A DNA stretch of 64,000 bases from Arcobacteraceae bacterium (GCA_023229945.1 JALNYH010000002.1:102421-166420); one strand, 5' to 3'. Shown: positions 1 through 9,489, counted from the stretch's first letter. Notes: generated by a model from the sequence alone, not told the origin. A program made the numbers and translations.

Positions 1-946
1 CATCCATATCGTTAGCTACTATAATAGCACCTCGCTCATTTATAGATTTTGTTGCAATATCTGTTCTGCTTAGCACTTTTAGATAATTATCCACTTCAAT
101 AGATGTTTGATTTGCAATTTCTGAACATGTTGTAATAAGAATAGAGCTTGCCATTTCATCGTGTTCTGCTTGAGAAAGCAAATCTATAGCTAAGTATTTT
201 GGTTTTGCTGATGAATCTGCTAAGATTCCTATTTCACTAGGGCCTGCTATCATATCTATATTTACTTCACCAAATACTAATTTTTTGGCAGTTGCTACGA
301 AAATATTTCCAGGACCTGTGATAACATCCACTTTTTTCAAAGTCTCAGTTCCATATGCCATAGCAGCTATTGCACTAGCTCCTCCAACTTTATAAACTTT
401 TGATACTTTACAAAGATGACAAGCAGCAAGTAAAAGTTCATTTGGTTCGTTGTTTGGTGTTGGAGTACATACTACTATTCGCTCTACTCCTGCTACAAGT
501 GCTGGGATTGCATTCATAAGTAAACTACTAGGATATGCTGCTTTCCCACCAGGAATATAAAGCCCCGCACTGTCAACTGGGGTCACTTTTTGTCCAAGAA
601 TTGTACCATTTGGTTCAAAATCTATCCAACTTTTTGGAAGTTGTTTTTTGTGGAAGCTCTCTATTCTATCATATGCCAAGTGAAGAGCTTTTCTCAAATC
701 ATCATCAAGATTATCATAAGCTTTTTTCATATCATCAGTTGCAATTTCCAAATCACTATCACTTTGAGGATTCCATCCATCAAATTTGGCAATATGTCTT
801 TTTAATGCACTATTTTTTTCTTCTATTATTTCATCAATAATTCCACTAACTATTGCTGTAACATTTTTTATATCACACTTAGCTCTGGCTTGTATTATCT
901 CAAATTCCTGAGCAAAATTTGGACTTTTTGTATCAATTATTTTCAT
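1..946 (-). CDS. hisD: Histidinol dehydrogenase, partial (C-terminus beyond the window edge)
   Basis: HisD catalyses the last two steps of histidine synthesis, oxidising L-histidinol to L-histidine with NAD in a Zn-dependent reaction in the cytoplasm. Reading the minus strand from the ATG at 944-946 gives about 315 codons without a stop. The protein starts MKIIDTKSPNFAQEF and carries PGGKAAYPSS, the VITGPGN segment and AGPSEIGILAD, followed by LLSQAEHDE, all family hallmarks. The last residues before the edge, GAIIVANDMD, fit the family. HisD is usually about 430 residues, so roughly a quarter is missing. The start lies 11 bases after the aroK stop, so the two are probably cotranscribed. Identity is near certain. 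Confidence 0.95.
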   Translation of the reverse strand, partial: MKIIDTKSPNFAQEFEIIQARAKCDIKNVTAIVSGIIDEIIEEKNSALKRHIAKFDGWNPQSDSDLEIATDDMKKAYDNLDDDLRKALHLAYDRIESFHKKQLPKSWIDFEPNGTILGQKVTPVDSAGLYIPGGKAAYPSSLLMNAIPALVAGVERIVVCTPTPNNEPNELLLAACHLCKVSKVYKVGGASAIAAMAYGTETLKKVDVITGPGNIFVATAKKLVFGEVNIDMIAGPSEIGILADSSAKPKYLAIDLLSQAEHDEMASSILITTCSEIANQTSIEVDNYLKVLSRTDIATKSINERGAIIVANDMD

Positions 947-957
947 AAGCTTTCCTA

Positions 958-1482
958 TTACTTTAAAACTTGCGGTAATGATTCTTGGATAAATTGTACT
1001 ATTTCATCCATAGATTTATCTTCAACATCTACAACCAAATCTGCGATTGATTGATATTGTGGGGTTCTTGTCTCAAACAAAGCTTTAGCTTTTTTCATAT
1101 CTTTAAGCAATGGTCTCTTTTTGAGTTTTGCAGCTGCATTTGGAGATTTCTTGATTCGTTTCAAAATACCTTCAAAAGAGGATTTTAGATATACAATATG
1201 CCCCAAATATTTGATATTTGGACGCATAAAAAAGCCACCACCAGTAGAAATCAATGTATTATCCACATTTGTCTCTATCCAGTTTGCACACTTTTGTTCT
1301 AATTCTCTAAAATAAGACTCACCTTCTCTTTCAAAGATTTTTTTGATTTTTTCATTTTCCATTGATTCTATTAAATCATCCGTATCAATAGCAAAAATCC
1401 CACTTTTTTTGACAACAGCACGAGCAATAGTACCTTTGCCTACACCCATGAATCCAATTAGTATTATATTATTCTTTTTCAT
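958..1482 (-). CDS. aroK: Shikimate kinase
   Basis: AroK phosphorylates shikimate at the 3-hydroxyl with ATP in the shared aromatic amino acid pathway. The 174-residue length is normal for the family. The N-terminus holds the P-loop GFMGVGKGTIA (residues 10-20), with GKGT in place of the usual GK[ST][ST]. The shikimate-binding DTDD segment follows at about 33-36. STGGGF at about 79-84 is the conserved Gly-rich substrate loop, and KKRPLLKD at about 122-129 is the lid region. The gene lies directly upstream of hisD, 11 bases apart, on the same strand. Upstream, 1483-1553 is a short AT-rich spacer that probably holds the promoter. Confidence 0.95.
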   Translation of the reverse strand: MKKNNIILIGFMGVGKGTIARAVVKKSGIFAIDTDDLIESMENEKIKKIFEREGESYFRELEQKCANWIETNVDNTLISTGGGFFMRPNIKYLGHIVYLKSSFEGILKRIKKSPNAAAKLKKRPLLKDMKKAKALFETRTPQYQSIADLVVDVEDKSMDEIVQFIQESLPQVLK

Positions 1483-1553
1483 TTGTAGATATTATATCAT
1501 ATCAATTATTAAGTGTTAGTTATAAAAAATAAGTGTTCATCCCAATTATAAGA

Positions 1554-4442
1554 TTATTCATAAGGTAAAAAAAGTTTAAAATTTGCTCCATTATAGTTTT
1601 TGTTATTATGGTCAAAATTTTTATTACGAACTTTTATACTACCACCAAAATTCTTTACAATTATTTGATAAGTCATATAAAGCCCTATTCCTGTTCCTTG
1701 TGCTTGGTGTTTTGTGGTAAAATATGGTTCAAAGATTTTATCAATTATATTACTAGGAATTCCTCCAGCACTATCTTGTATTTCAATGACAATTTGCTCA
1801 TTTTTTCTATAGCTTTTTATTACAATTATCCTATCATCTTCATCTATACAGTTTTGAACTATTGCATCTTTTGCATTACTCAATACATTTAAAAGTGCTT
1901 GAGTAAGCTCATTTCTAAAGCCATTGATTACTAAATCATTATCTAAGTCAAGTCTAAGTGTTATAAAATGATTTTTAAATGTTGATGCTAAAAGGTTAAT
2001 ATCTTTTTTGATAATTTCAGAAACATTAAACTCAATTTTTTCTTTATTGGTTTTGAAAAAATTTCTAAAATCATCTATTGTTTTGGATAAATATTGAGCT
2101 GACTCATTTAAATTATCCAAATCTTTTATAGCTTCATCATAGTTTAACTTATCAAATTCTATTTGAAATTTTAATCCCGTTGCAACCGTACTTATTACGC
2201 TTAAAGGCTGTCTCCATTGATGAGCAATATTTCCTATCATCTCTCCCATAGAAGCCATTTTTGATTGCTGAAACAATAAATTATCTCTTTGTTTAAGCTC
2301 TGATAAATCAACAACAGTTGAAATTCTAACTCTTTTTCCAGCAAGTTCTAAAAATCTACCTTGAACCAATGCAGGGAAAGAACTTCCATCTTTTTTAAGT
2401 GCCAAAATTTCATATGGAAATACAACATCTTCTCCAAAATGTTCTTTTACATGTGCAATAGATTCACTCGATACCAAATCTTGTAAACTTCTTCCTATCA
2501 TATCTTTTTTTGTAGCATATCCAAAAGTCTCAACCGCAATTATATTTACATCTATACAAACACCTTTATCAAAGATAATGATAGATTCCATAGTAGAATC
2601 AATCAAAGATTTAAAAGTATTTAATGATTTTTCGACCTCTTCTTTTGCAATTTGAAGTTCTAATTGTTGTTTATTTAGAATTGTATTATAACTTTTAAGC
2701 TGCATTTGACGATAAAGTAATAAAATCATTACTACAAAAATCAAACCAAGAATCTGCCAAAAATTCTTAAAATCAACTTTTTCTTCATAAACAACTGCAA
2801 ACCATTTATTAGAAATTGCCATTGCATCTTCTGTTGATATGGAGTCTATAAGTTTATTAAATATCCCTAGAAGTACTATATCATCATTTCGTACACCAAT
2901 ACCTAACTGCCACATATCTTCAAACTTTCCAGCAATTTTTAACTCATTCATATAATTTCTTTGTATCTCATATCCAGCAGTTGGCAGGGTATCAATAAAA
3001 CCATACAACTCACCTCGTCTTACCATTTCTAATCCAACTTTTAGATTATCAACTTGAACCATTTTATGATTAGGAAATTTTTTGGAATAAATATCATAAG
3101 GTGCATAACCTTTTACAACACCTATTTTTTCTTGAGTAATTATACTTTCAACATCTGTAACAAACAATTTATCCATTGCTGTAACTATTACCAAAGGATA
3201 AGAAATATATGGTTTTGTAAAATTCATATATTCACGCCTTTGAGGAGTACTCACAGCAAGAGACAATATATCACACTCTCTAGTTTTTGCTTTTTGTAAT
3301 GACTCATCCCAAGTAGTGGTTTGTACTACCTCTATAGGAATATCAAGTTTAGATCTAAAAAGCTCAAAATATTCATGAGCCAAACCTATATGTTTACCTT
3401 TTTCAAGTTTTTCATAAGGCATCCAAGCTGGGTCTACACACATTGTGATTGATTTTTTTTGCTTTAAATATTCTAGCTGTTCATTATTAAAAAGAGCCTC
3501 TTTTGTAATAATATAATTAAATAAAATTTCCTTAACATCAAAATCAGAATCAATTAAATTCTCAACTTTCAAATCATTTACATATTTTTCCAATGCTATT
3601 TGGTCAATACTTCCTAGAGGATAAATATTTGGCATCATCAATTTTTTGATTTGATTTGCTTCAAACATTAGTGCATCTATAGGTTTTAATTTTGAATATT
3701 TTTGATAAATCAACTGAGAAATTTCAAGTGGATTATTTAGTGCATAATCCCATCCTAAATTTGTAGCTTCTATAAATTTTTTGATATTTTCTTGATTTTT
3801 GAGTGCAAATTTTTTATTTGAAAATAAATTATGTTCAAAACCAAAAATACCATAATTTGTAGGGTCTATGATATTGTAAGATATATTTTTTTGTTGCAAA
3901 AAGTACAGCTGATTAGACACAAAAGCTGTCATTGCATCTACTTCACCAGCTACAAACTCATCTATTTTAAATGTATGAGGGATGAGTTCCATATCTTTTT
4001 TTGCTATGCCAAATTTTTTAAAAAGTATTGAAAGTGTAGAATTCTCAATCTCAAATCCACCAGCCATTAACTTCGTACCTATTAAATCTGTAGGTGTCAT
4101 AATATGTTGATTTGATACTATAACCAAAGCTGAACGCTTGAAATAATTAGCCAAAAGAACTAAATCTGGATTTTTTGAACCCATTTCCACCAAACTAGAG
4201 CTATAAACTCCCAAATCAACATTTGAAGACAATACATCTCCAATTACATCTACATTATTATCATATTCTTTCAAAACTACATCAAGTCCAGCTTCTTTAT
4301 AAAAACCTTTTTCAATAGCTGCAATATATCCAGCAAATTCAAATTGATATTTCCAATTCAACTGTACTGTGATTTGCTTTTGGCTATTTGAAAATAAAAA
4401 GTTAAAAAAAACAATTATTACTAAAAAAATTCTAATCATCAT
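1554..4442 (-). CDS. Hybrid-input sensor histidine kinase (NMT1/THI5-like + SBP_bac_3 + PAS + HisKA + HATPase)
   Basis: This membrane-bound histidine kinase has two different binding-protein domains as periplasmic input. Residues 1-20 form a hydrophobic signal or anchor. About 22-310 resemble the NMT1/SsuA substrate-binding fold (VQLNWKYQFEFAGYIAA, ENSTLSILFKKFG). About 330-545 resemble the type 3 amino-acid-binding fold (MCVDPAWMPYEKLE, GVVKGYAPYDI). A transmembrane helix follows at about 558-578, then a coiled coil and a PAS domain. The phosphoacceptor is His741 in NIAHQWRQP, the N-box is LSNAKDAI (Asn near 856), G1 is DSAGG (near 890) and G2 is GTGIGL. No response regulator gene is adjacent, so the partner is unknown. 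It lies 36 bases after the D-cysteine desulfhydrase-like gene and may be cotranscribed with it. The ligand cannot be read from sequence. Confidence 0.9.
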   Translation of the reverse strand: MMIRIFLVIIVFFNFLFSNSQKQITVQLNWKYQFEFAGYIAAIEKGFYKEAGLDVVLKEYDNNVDVIGDVLSSNVDLGVYSSSLVEMGSKNPDLVLLANYFKRSALVIVSNQHIMTPTDLIGTKLMAGGFEIENSTLSILFKKFGIAKKDMELIPHTFKIDEFVAGEVDAMTAFVSNQLYFLQQKNISYNIIDPTNYGIFGFEHNLFSNKKFALKNQENIKKFIEATNLGWDYALNNPLEISQLIYQKYSKLKPIDALMFEANQIKKLMMPNIYPLGSIDQIALEKYVNDLKVENLIDSDFDVKEILFNYIITKEALFNNEQLEYLKQKKSITMCVDPAWMPYEKLEKGKHIGLAHEYFELFRSKLDIPIEVVQTTTWDESLQKAKTRECDILSLAVSTPQRREYMNFTKPYISYPLVIVTAMDKLFVTDVESIITQEKIGVVKGYAPYDIYSKKFPNHKMVQVDNLKVGLEMVRRGELYGFIDTLPTAGYEIQRNYMNELKIAGKFEDMWQLGIGVRNDDIVLLGIFNKLIDSISTEDAMAISNKWFAVVYEEKVDFKNFWQILGLIFVVMILLLYRQMQLKSYNTILNKQQLELQIAKEEVEKSLNTFKSLIDSTMESIIIFDKGVCIDVNIIAVETFGYATKKDMIGRSLQDLVSSESIAHVKEHFGEDVVFPYEILALKKDGSSFPALVQGRFLELAGKRVRISTVVDLSELKQRDNLLFQQSKMASMGEMIGNIAHQWRQPLSVISTVATGLKFQIEFDKLNYDEAIKDLDNLNESAQYLSKTIDDFRNFFKTNKEKIEFNVSEIIKKDINLLASTFKNHFITLRLDLDNDLVINGFRNELTQALLNVLSNAKDAIVQNCIDEDDRIIVIKSYRKNEQIVIEIQDSAGGIPSNIIDKIFEPYFTTKHQAQGTGIGLYMTYQIIVKNFGGSIKVRNKNFDHNNKNYNGANFKLFLPYE

Positions 4443-4478
4443 ATTATAATTGTGTCCTTTTAAAATTCTGATGAACTC

Positions 4479-5354
4479 TTAAGATTCATACTTATGCTTA
4501 TATCTTTGTAGCATAGTCAAATTTCCTTTTATGCCACCTTGATGTATATAAATAATCTTTGAATCTTCAAATATTTTAAGATTGCTTAAAATAGTATCAA
4601 ATCCTATAGGGTCATACAGCAAATCAAATTCTATCATAGTTTTGCTTTTTAATTCAAGCCAAAGGTAATATAAGTTTTTGTAAAGTTTCCCAAAGTGATA
4701 CTTTTTGTAAGTTTGAAGTATTATTGGATGATTTTGTTCATTGCTTTCAAGCCCAAAAAACTCTTGTTTTAAGTATTTTTCATCTCCTACACATGCACAT
4801 GTATAAACAGGATATTCCAAATGTTTTTGCAAAAAAAGTGCAGTTGTTCCAGTCCCACTTGGCAAAAATATTTTGAAAGTGTCATCATCTTGTAACCTAA
4901 TCCACTCATTTATCTCATCAGCCAAAAGCTTAATTCCATACTCAGATTCTTGTGCATATCCACCTTCTGGAATATACAAAATCTCATCAGTTGATACTAA
5001 ATTTGGTCTAGTTTTACCTTCGAGATTGATAATTTTAGCTCCATTATCTAAAGCAGACTTATAATTACCACTAGGATTTTCAAGCATCAAAGATGAAATA
5101 TGATCACAATAATATTCAAATTCCCATCCCTTCAAACGAGATAATACACTCATAGAATACATAGCATTAGATTGGTTTGAACCATAACTTACAAGTTTTT
5201 TGATATTTGGAAATTCATTTATCAAAAAATAGTAAAATTTCCGAGCTTTATTACCACTAAAATCTTCATTTATCAAATCATCACGCTTGATAAAAATATC
5301 CATATCATGAAATGTCATCTTTTGCATAGGTGTGTTTAGTTTAATTGAATTCAT
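4479..5354 (-). CDS. PLP-dependent D-cysteine desulfhydrase / ACC deaminase-like enzyme
   Basis: This is a fold-type II pyridoxal-phosphate enzyme of 291 residues, close to the 1-aminocyclopropane-1-carboxylate deaminase / D-cysteine desulfhydrase family. The N-terminus has IKRDDLI (about 22-28), then SGNKARKF with the PLP-binding lysine near residue 36. SYGSNQSNA (about 57-65) is the cofactor-anchoring loop and LPSGTGTTAL (about 165-174) the phosphate-binding Gly-rich loop. The C-terminal IHQGG is typical of the family. D-cysteine desulfhydrase makes pyruvate, sulfide and ammonia; true ACC deaminase activity is rare outside plant-associated bacteria, so the former is more likely. It sits upstream of the sensor kinase on the same strand. 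Confidence 0.8.
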   Translation of the reverse strand: MNSIKLNTPMQKMTFHDMDIFIKRDDLINEDFSGNKARKFYYFLINEFPNIKKLVSYGSNQSNAMYSMSVLSRLKGWEFEYYCDHISSLMLENPSGNYKSALDNGAKIINLEGKTRPNLVSTDEILYIPEGGYAQESEYGIKLLADEINEWIRLQDDDTFKIFLPSGTGTTALFLQKHLEYPVYTCACVGDEKYLKQEFFGLESNEQNHPIILQTYKKYHFGKLYKNLYYLWLELKSKTMIEFDLLYDPIGFDTILSNLKIFEDSKIIYIHQGGIKGNLTMLQRYKHKYES

Positions 5355-5370
5355 AGTACAATTATATCTA

Positions 5371-5483
5371 AATTAACTAACAACTAATAATGAATAACTA
5401 ACAACTGCTGTATCACTTCGTGATAGTTATATTGTTGCAAAGCAACACCAAAATTGTTAATTATTAGTTATTAATTATTCACT
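5371..5483. repeat. Inverted heptamer-array element (TAACTAA word) with internal hairpins
   Basis: The left arm (5371-5406) reads as 7-base words of the type TAACTAA, CAACTAA, TAATGAA. The right arm (5453-5483) reads TTATTAG, TTATTAA, TTATTCA. Left and reverse-complemented right arm agree at 11 of 12 positions near the centre and about 80 percent overall. The middle holds two perfect small hairpins: TATCA-CTTCG-TGATA (5411-5425) and TGTTGC-AAA-GCAACA (5433-5447). It fills the spacer between the divergent desulfhydrase and exbB genes. Related elements with the same word lie at 20219-20334 and 60872-60978. Confidence 0.8.
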
Positions 5484-5498
5484 ACAAAGGGCTTTTTT

Positions 5499-6002
5499 AT
5501 GGATTTATTATCATATATTGATAGAGGTGGGGCAATCGCCTATTTTCTTATTATTTTAAATATTATTGGTTTTAGTGTCATTATATGGAAAGCAATTGTT
5601 TTATATATTTCAAAATCAAATACAAAAGCTTTGGCTTTGGAAATCATTGACAATCTAAAAGCTGCAAATCAAGAATCAAATATACAAAATATTCAATCAA
5701 AAATCAATACTAAAATTCAAACATTAGAATTTGGGTTAAATAGTATCAAAATTATTGCAACTATTGCACCTTTGGTAGGACTTCTTGGTACGGTTATTGG
5801 TATATTGTCTGCTTTTGATGCTATCAGTATTTCAGGACTTGGTGATCCTACTATATTTTCTAGTGGCATCTCAATTGCACTTATTACTACAGTTACAGGA
5901 TTAATTGTTGCTATCCCACACTATATTGCTTACAACTACTTTATAGGCTTACTTGATGGTATAGAAATAAGTTTAAAAGAAGAAGTACTCAATAGAATAT
6001 GA
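5499..6002 (+). CDS. exbB: ExbB/TolQ/MotA-family proton channel subunit
   Basis: This inner-membrane proton channel subunit works with ExbD to energise an outer-membrane process, usually TonB-dependent uptake. The 167 residues are short for ExbB (commonly 220-250). Hydrophobic helices lie at about 13-35, 85-110 and 125-150. The TIAPLVGLLGTVIGIL motif (about 89-104) and STGISIAL-like SSGISIALITTVTGL (about 121-135) are characteristic of the MotA/TolQ/ExbB domain. A GGxxAYF start matches epsilonproteobacterial ExbB. The stop overlaps the exbD start (ATGA at 5999-6002), so the pair is translationally coupled. No tonB follows, unlike many exbBD-tonB operons. Confidence 0.9.
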   Translation: MDLLSYIDRGGAIAYFLIILNIIGFSVIIWKAIVLYISKSNTKALALEIIDNLKAANQESNIQNIQSKINTKIQTLEFGLNSIKIIATIAPLVGLLGTVIGILSAFDAISISGLGDPTIFSSGISIALITTVTGLIVAIPHYIAYNYFIGLLDGIEISLKEEVLNRI

Positions 6003-6379
6003 AAAGAAGAGAACCTATTAGCTTTGACATCACACCTTTAGTTGATGTTGTTTTTATATTATTAATATTTTTTATTGTAAGTACAGTGTTCAAGAAAGAT
6101 GAACTAGCTCTTATGCTAGATCTTCCAAGTGCCACTGAATCAGCTACAAAAATAGAACAAAAGCAAATATTTTTAGAACTGAGCACAACAGAAATTGCTT
6201 TCAGAGGCACAACAATTACAATAGAATCTTTAAAAAATGAACTATCTCTAATTGATGACAAATCCCAACCTACAATTTTAAGAATAGGTAAAGATGTACC
6301 ATATGAAAGGGTTGTCAAAATTCTAGACTTACTTCAAGAACTAGAGTTTTATAATCTAGCTCTTGTGACCAACGACTAA
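5999..6379 (+). CDS. exbD: ExbD/TolR-family proton channel subunit
   Basis: ExbD partners ExbB in the inner membrane. The 126 residues have a short cytoplasmic N-terminus (MKRREPISFDITPLVD), one transmembrane helix at about 13-33, and a periplasmic domain. The helix begins with PLVDVVFILLIFF, whose aspartate is the proton-carrying residue of the family. The periplasmic part ends with RVVKILDLLQELEFYNLALVT-type sequence that is standard for ExbD. The start overlaps the exbB stop by four bases. A 109-base spacer without a visible tonB separates it from the BCCT transporter, so the TonB partner must lie elsewhere. Confidence 0.9.
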   Translation: MKRREPISFDITPLVDVVFILLIFFIVSTVFKKDELALMLDLPSATESATKIEQKQIFLELSTTEIAFRGTTITIESLKNELSLIDDKSQPTILRIGKDVPYERVVKILDLLQELEFYNLALVTND

Positions 6380-6488
6380 ACTCCCAAATCTATCCATCAG
6401 TTTAAATATCTTTAAATCAAGAATAAGATTAAATTTTTTGTGATTTAAGTTCTTTTTGGATACCATGAAGCTACTATGAGGAGTATTT

Positions 6489-8537
6489 ATGTCCATAGAA
6501 CTACTTAAAAAATCAAATTCCACAATACTTATACCAGTTTTTGTTCCATCTGTTATTGTCCTATCCTTGATGGTTATTGGAACAATCAGTAACCCTATCC
6601 TTGCAGGTGAAATATTTGCTGATGTATTAGCATATATTACCAGAGATTTTGGATGGTTTTATATGCTCTCCGTTGCACTCTTTTTGATGTTTGTTGTAGG
6701 TGTTGCCATATCACCTTGGGGTACTATCAAGCTAGGACCAGACCACTCTGAGCCAGAATATAGCTTTAGTTCTTGGTTTGCTATGCTTTTTTCTGCTGGA
6801 TATGGTATTGCACTATTGTTTTTTGGTGTTGCTGAACCAATACTTCACTACTCTACACCTCCACAAGGGGTAGCTTTGACCGTAGATGCAGCCAAACAAG
6901 CTATGCAAATATCATATTTTCACTGGGGTTTTCATATTTGGGGGATATATGGGCTTACTGGTTTGACATTAGCTTATTTTGCTTTTAGACATGGTCTTCC
7001 TTTGTCTATGAGATCTACTCTTTATCCACTTATCGGTGATAAAATCCACGGACCAATAGGACACACAGTAGATACCTTTGCCATACTTGGTACAGTTTTT
7101 GGAATTGCTACTACATTAGGTCTTTCAGTATCTCAAATAAATGCAGGATTAAACTATCTTTGGCCATCTATTGAAGTGAGTACTACAGTCCAAATAATCA
7201 CTATTGCACTCATTACTATAGTAGCATTATTTTCAGTAGTTGCAGGTATGGATAAAGGAATCAAGAGGCTATCTATTGTCAATATACTTTTAGCCATTGC
7301 ATTAATGGCTTTTGTGTTTATTGCAGGTCCTACAATATTTATTCTTGAGACATTTTTAGAAAATACTGGGAGTTATCTTAGCAATATAGTTGAAAGAACA
7401 TTTAGTTTACAAGCTTATACCTCAAGTGACTGGATGGGAAATTGGACATTGTTTATATTTGGTTGGACTATAGCTTGGTCACCTTTTGTTGGACTATTTA
7501 TCGCAAAAATAAGTCGAGGTAGGACTATTAGACAATTTGTTGTTGGGGTTATGTTAGTACCTACTATTTTTACATTTTTATGGTTTAGTATTTTTGGTGA
7601 TACTGCTTTACATATGGTAATGGTACAAGGATATGAATCTCTTATTAATGAAGTTCAAGCAGATAAAGCCATAGCACTTTTCAAACTATATGAAAGGCTT
7701 CCTTTTACAGAAGTTGTCTCATTTATTACAGTATTTTTGATAATTACCTTTTTTGTAACCTCATCTGATTCTGGTGCGCTTGTGGTTGATTCATTAGCCT
7801 CTGGAGGAGCAACTTATACACCTATTTGGCAAAGAGTTTTTTGGGTAGTTATCCAAGGTGTTATTGCTTCAGTTTTGCTTCTTGCTGGAGGATTAATACC
7901 ACTTCAAACAGCTTCTATTACCAGTGCTTTGCCTTTTGCTATTATTATGCTAATTGCTGCTGTTGGTATGTGGAGAGCACTTATTATAGAAGGTCATAGG
8001 GAAGCTAGTCTAAGCCATAGTATAAACCTCAATGTACACTCAAGCAAAACCGATTCTAATAATTGGAAAAATAGACTAAACACACTTATAAACTTCCCTC
8101 AAAAAGATATCGTTATAGAATTTATAAAACATGATGTGCAAAACAGTATGCTAAAAGTACAAAAAGAGCTTCAAAACTCAAGCTGGAATAGTGAAATAGA
8201 ATATGATGAAGAGTATACAAGAGCAATTATTGTGATTTCAAAAAATGATGATATCAAATTCACTTATGAAGTAAGATTAAGAGAATATGAACTTCCAGAA
8301 TTTGCCATAGAAAACTCACAAGATAAAGAACAAAGATTTTACTACAATGCAGAAGTATTTTTGAAAAGAGGTGGTTTACACTATGATTTATATGGATTTG
8401 AAGAAAGTACAATTATAAATGATATAATAACACAATTTGAGAAATATTTAAGATTTGTACACACATCACCTGGAACTTTGCCTTGGAATATGAATGAGCA
8501 TGATGAGCTTCTAAATGACTCAACCACCAATAAGTAG
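6489..8537 (+). CDS. betT: BCCT-family choline/betaine transporter, BetT-like
   Basis: This is a 12-helix secondary transporter for betaine, choline or carnitine. The family region runs to about residue 505 and includes SPWGTIKLG (about 78-86), FFGVAEP, the substrate-region GFHIWGIYGLTGL, and the signature GWTIAWSPFVGLFIAKISRG (about 321-340). A hydrophilic C-terminal domain of about 170 residues follows. The 682-residue length and long tail match E. coli-type BetT, a proton-coupled choline importer regulated by osmolarity, better than the shorter BetP or OpuD. The start has GAGG about 7 bases upstream. The exact substrate is inferred; no choline-oxidation genes are nearby. Confidence 0.88.
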   Translation: MSIELLKKSNSTILIPVFVPSVIVLSLMVIGTISNPILAGEIFADVLAYITRDFGWFYMLSVALFLMFVVGVAISPWGTIKLGPDHSEPEYSFSSWFAMLFSAGYGIALLFFGVAEPILHYSTPPQGVALTVDAAKQAMQISYFHWGFHIWGIYGLTGLTLAYFAFRHGLPLSMRSTLYPLIGDKIHGPIGHTVDTFAILGTVFGIATTLGLSVSQINAGLNYLWPSIEVSTTVQIITIALITIVALFSVVAGMDKGIKRLSIVNILLAIALMAFVFIAGPTIFILETFLENTGSYLSNIVERTFSLQAYTSSDWMGNWTLFIFGWTIAWSPFVGLFIAKISRGRTIRQFVVGVMLVPTIFTFLWFSIFGDTALHMVMVQGYESLINEVQADKAIALFKLYERLPFTEVVSFITVFLIITFFVTSSDSGALVVDSLASGGATYTPIWQRVFWVVIQGVIASVLLLAGGLIPLQTASITSALPFAIIMLIAAVGMWRALIIEGHREASLSHSINLNVHSSKTDSNNWKNRLNTLINFPQKDIVIEFIKHDVQNSMLKVQKELQNSSWNSEIEYDEEYTRAIIVISKNDDIKFTYEVRLREYELPEFAIENSQDKEQRFYYNAEVFLKRGGLHYDLYGFEESTIINDIITQFEKYLRFVHTSPGTLPWNMNEHDELLNDSTTNK

Positions 8538-8570
8538 CTAAATTTATTGATAGGAAAATAAAGGAACTAT

Positions 8571-9398
8571 GTGAAACAATCACAAATTAGCAATACAATG
8601 GATATAGAAAAATCAGAACTTTATATGTCTGATATACAGCAAATGCTAAAAGATGAAAAAATGTTTCAACGATATGAACAAGTATATAAAAATAAACTCT
8701 ATAGTTTGATACTACTAACCCTTACTCATAAATCTTTTGATGAAGACCAAGCAATAATATTATTTAAAGATATCATAAAACATAAGAAAATATTAGAAAA
8801 ATCTCTTCATAGAGATGTAGGTATTAGTGTCTCAACTCTTGATTATCTACAAAATATAAAAAAACTATTTAATCATCCTGCAATCATAGAAGAAAGTACA
8901 AGTAATTTTCTGGCTGACTCTACTACAAAAGATGGATTAACAGACCTTTATGTAAGGGATATTTTGGATGTATTTTTGAGAAAAGAGATAGAAAATTCAA
9001 AAAGAACAAAGACTAATGTTAGTTTTGCTATGATTGATATTGATGATTTCAAACATGTAAATGATACATATGGTCATCAAAAAGGTGATGAAGTCTTGAA
9101 AAATGTTGGAAAAGTTATAAATCAAAATACTAGAGAAATGGATTTTGCAGCACGATATGGTGGAGAAGAGTTATGCGTAGTTATGCCCAATACAAAAATA
9201 AAAGAAGCCAACGAAATTGCAAATAGAATACGAAAAGAAATTAAGGCATTGGCGTTTGATGATTTTTCTATTACTGTAAGTATTGGTGTAAGCCAAAGCA
9301 ACAAAGGTACAACTGATGAAAAAGAGCTTATATCTTTAGCAGATAAAGCACTTTATAAAGCCAAAAAAAATGGGAAAAACCAAGTTATACTAAATTAA
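8571..9398 (+). CDS. Soluble diguanylate cyclase (GGDEF)
   Basis: This 275-residue cytoplasmic protein is predicted to make cyclic di-GMP. The first 110-120 residues form a helical domain I do not recognise and contain no membrane segment. The GGDEF domain (about 120-275) starts DGLTDLYVRD and has the catalytic loop RYGGEEL. REMD lies exactly five residues upstream of the loop, fitting the allosteric I-site RxxD, so product inhibition is expected. IDIDDFKHVNDTYGH carries the metal-binding Asp. A GTG start preceded by AAGGAAC is used. It follows betT by 33 bases and is probably cotranscribed, perhaps linking osmolyte uptake to c-di-GMP (inference). Confidence 0.9.
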   Translation: MKQSQISNTMDIEKSELYMSDIQQMLKDEKMFQRYEQVYKNKLYSLILLTLTHKSFDEDQAIILFKDIIKHKKILEKSLHRDVGISVSTLDYLQNIKKLFNHPAIIEESTSNFLADSTTKDGLTDLYVRDILDVFLRKEIENSKRTKTNVSFAMIDIDDFKHVNDTYGHQKGDEVLKNVGKVINQNTREMDFAARYGGEELCVVMPNTKIKEANEIANRIRKEIKALAFDDFSITVSIGVSQSNKGTTDEKELISLADKALYKAKKNGKNQVILN

Positions 9399-9441
9399 TA
9401 ATCAAATCTATGTAGGTTACCAAACTACAATTTTTTATAGC

Positions 9442-9447
9442 TATAAT
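9442..9447 (+). promoter_or_regulatory. Predicted -10 element for the GNAT-nitrilase gene
   Basis: A perfect TATAAT sits 43 bases upstream of the ATG at 9490 in a T- and A-rich stretch. Campylobacterota sigma-70 promoters rely on an extended -10 and T-rich periodic upstream sequence rather than a clear -35, which fits here. Assignment is by position only. Confidence 0.5.
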
Positions 9448-9489
9448 AAGTAATAATTCTCAAATTAAAATAAACAAAAGGCAAGATAT

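Noticed and set aside
535..840. Plus-strand reading frames over hisD, and similar ones over feoB, folE, the porins and others
   Set aside because: They lie antisense to well-supported genes, have skewed composition and no ribosome sites.
5499..6379. MotA/MotB or TolQ/TolR instead of ExbB/ExbD
   Set aside because: Protein sizes (167 and 126 residues), PLVDVVFILLIFF in the second protein and absence of a peptidoglycan-binding domain favour ExbBD. TolQR cannot be fully excluded, but no tolA, tolB or pal follows.
6380..6488. Riboswitch upstream of the BetT-like gene
   Set aside because: The 109-base leader is AT-rich and shows no conserved core or convincing stems.
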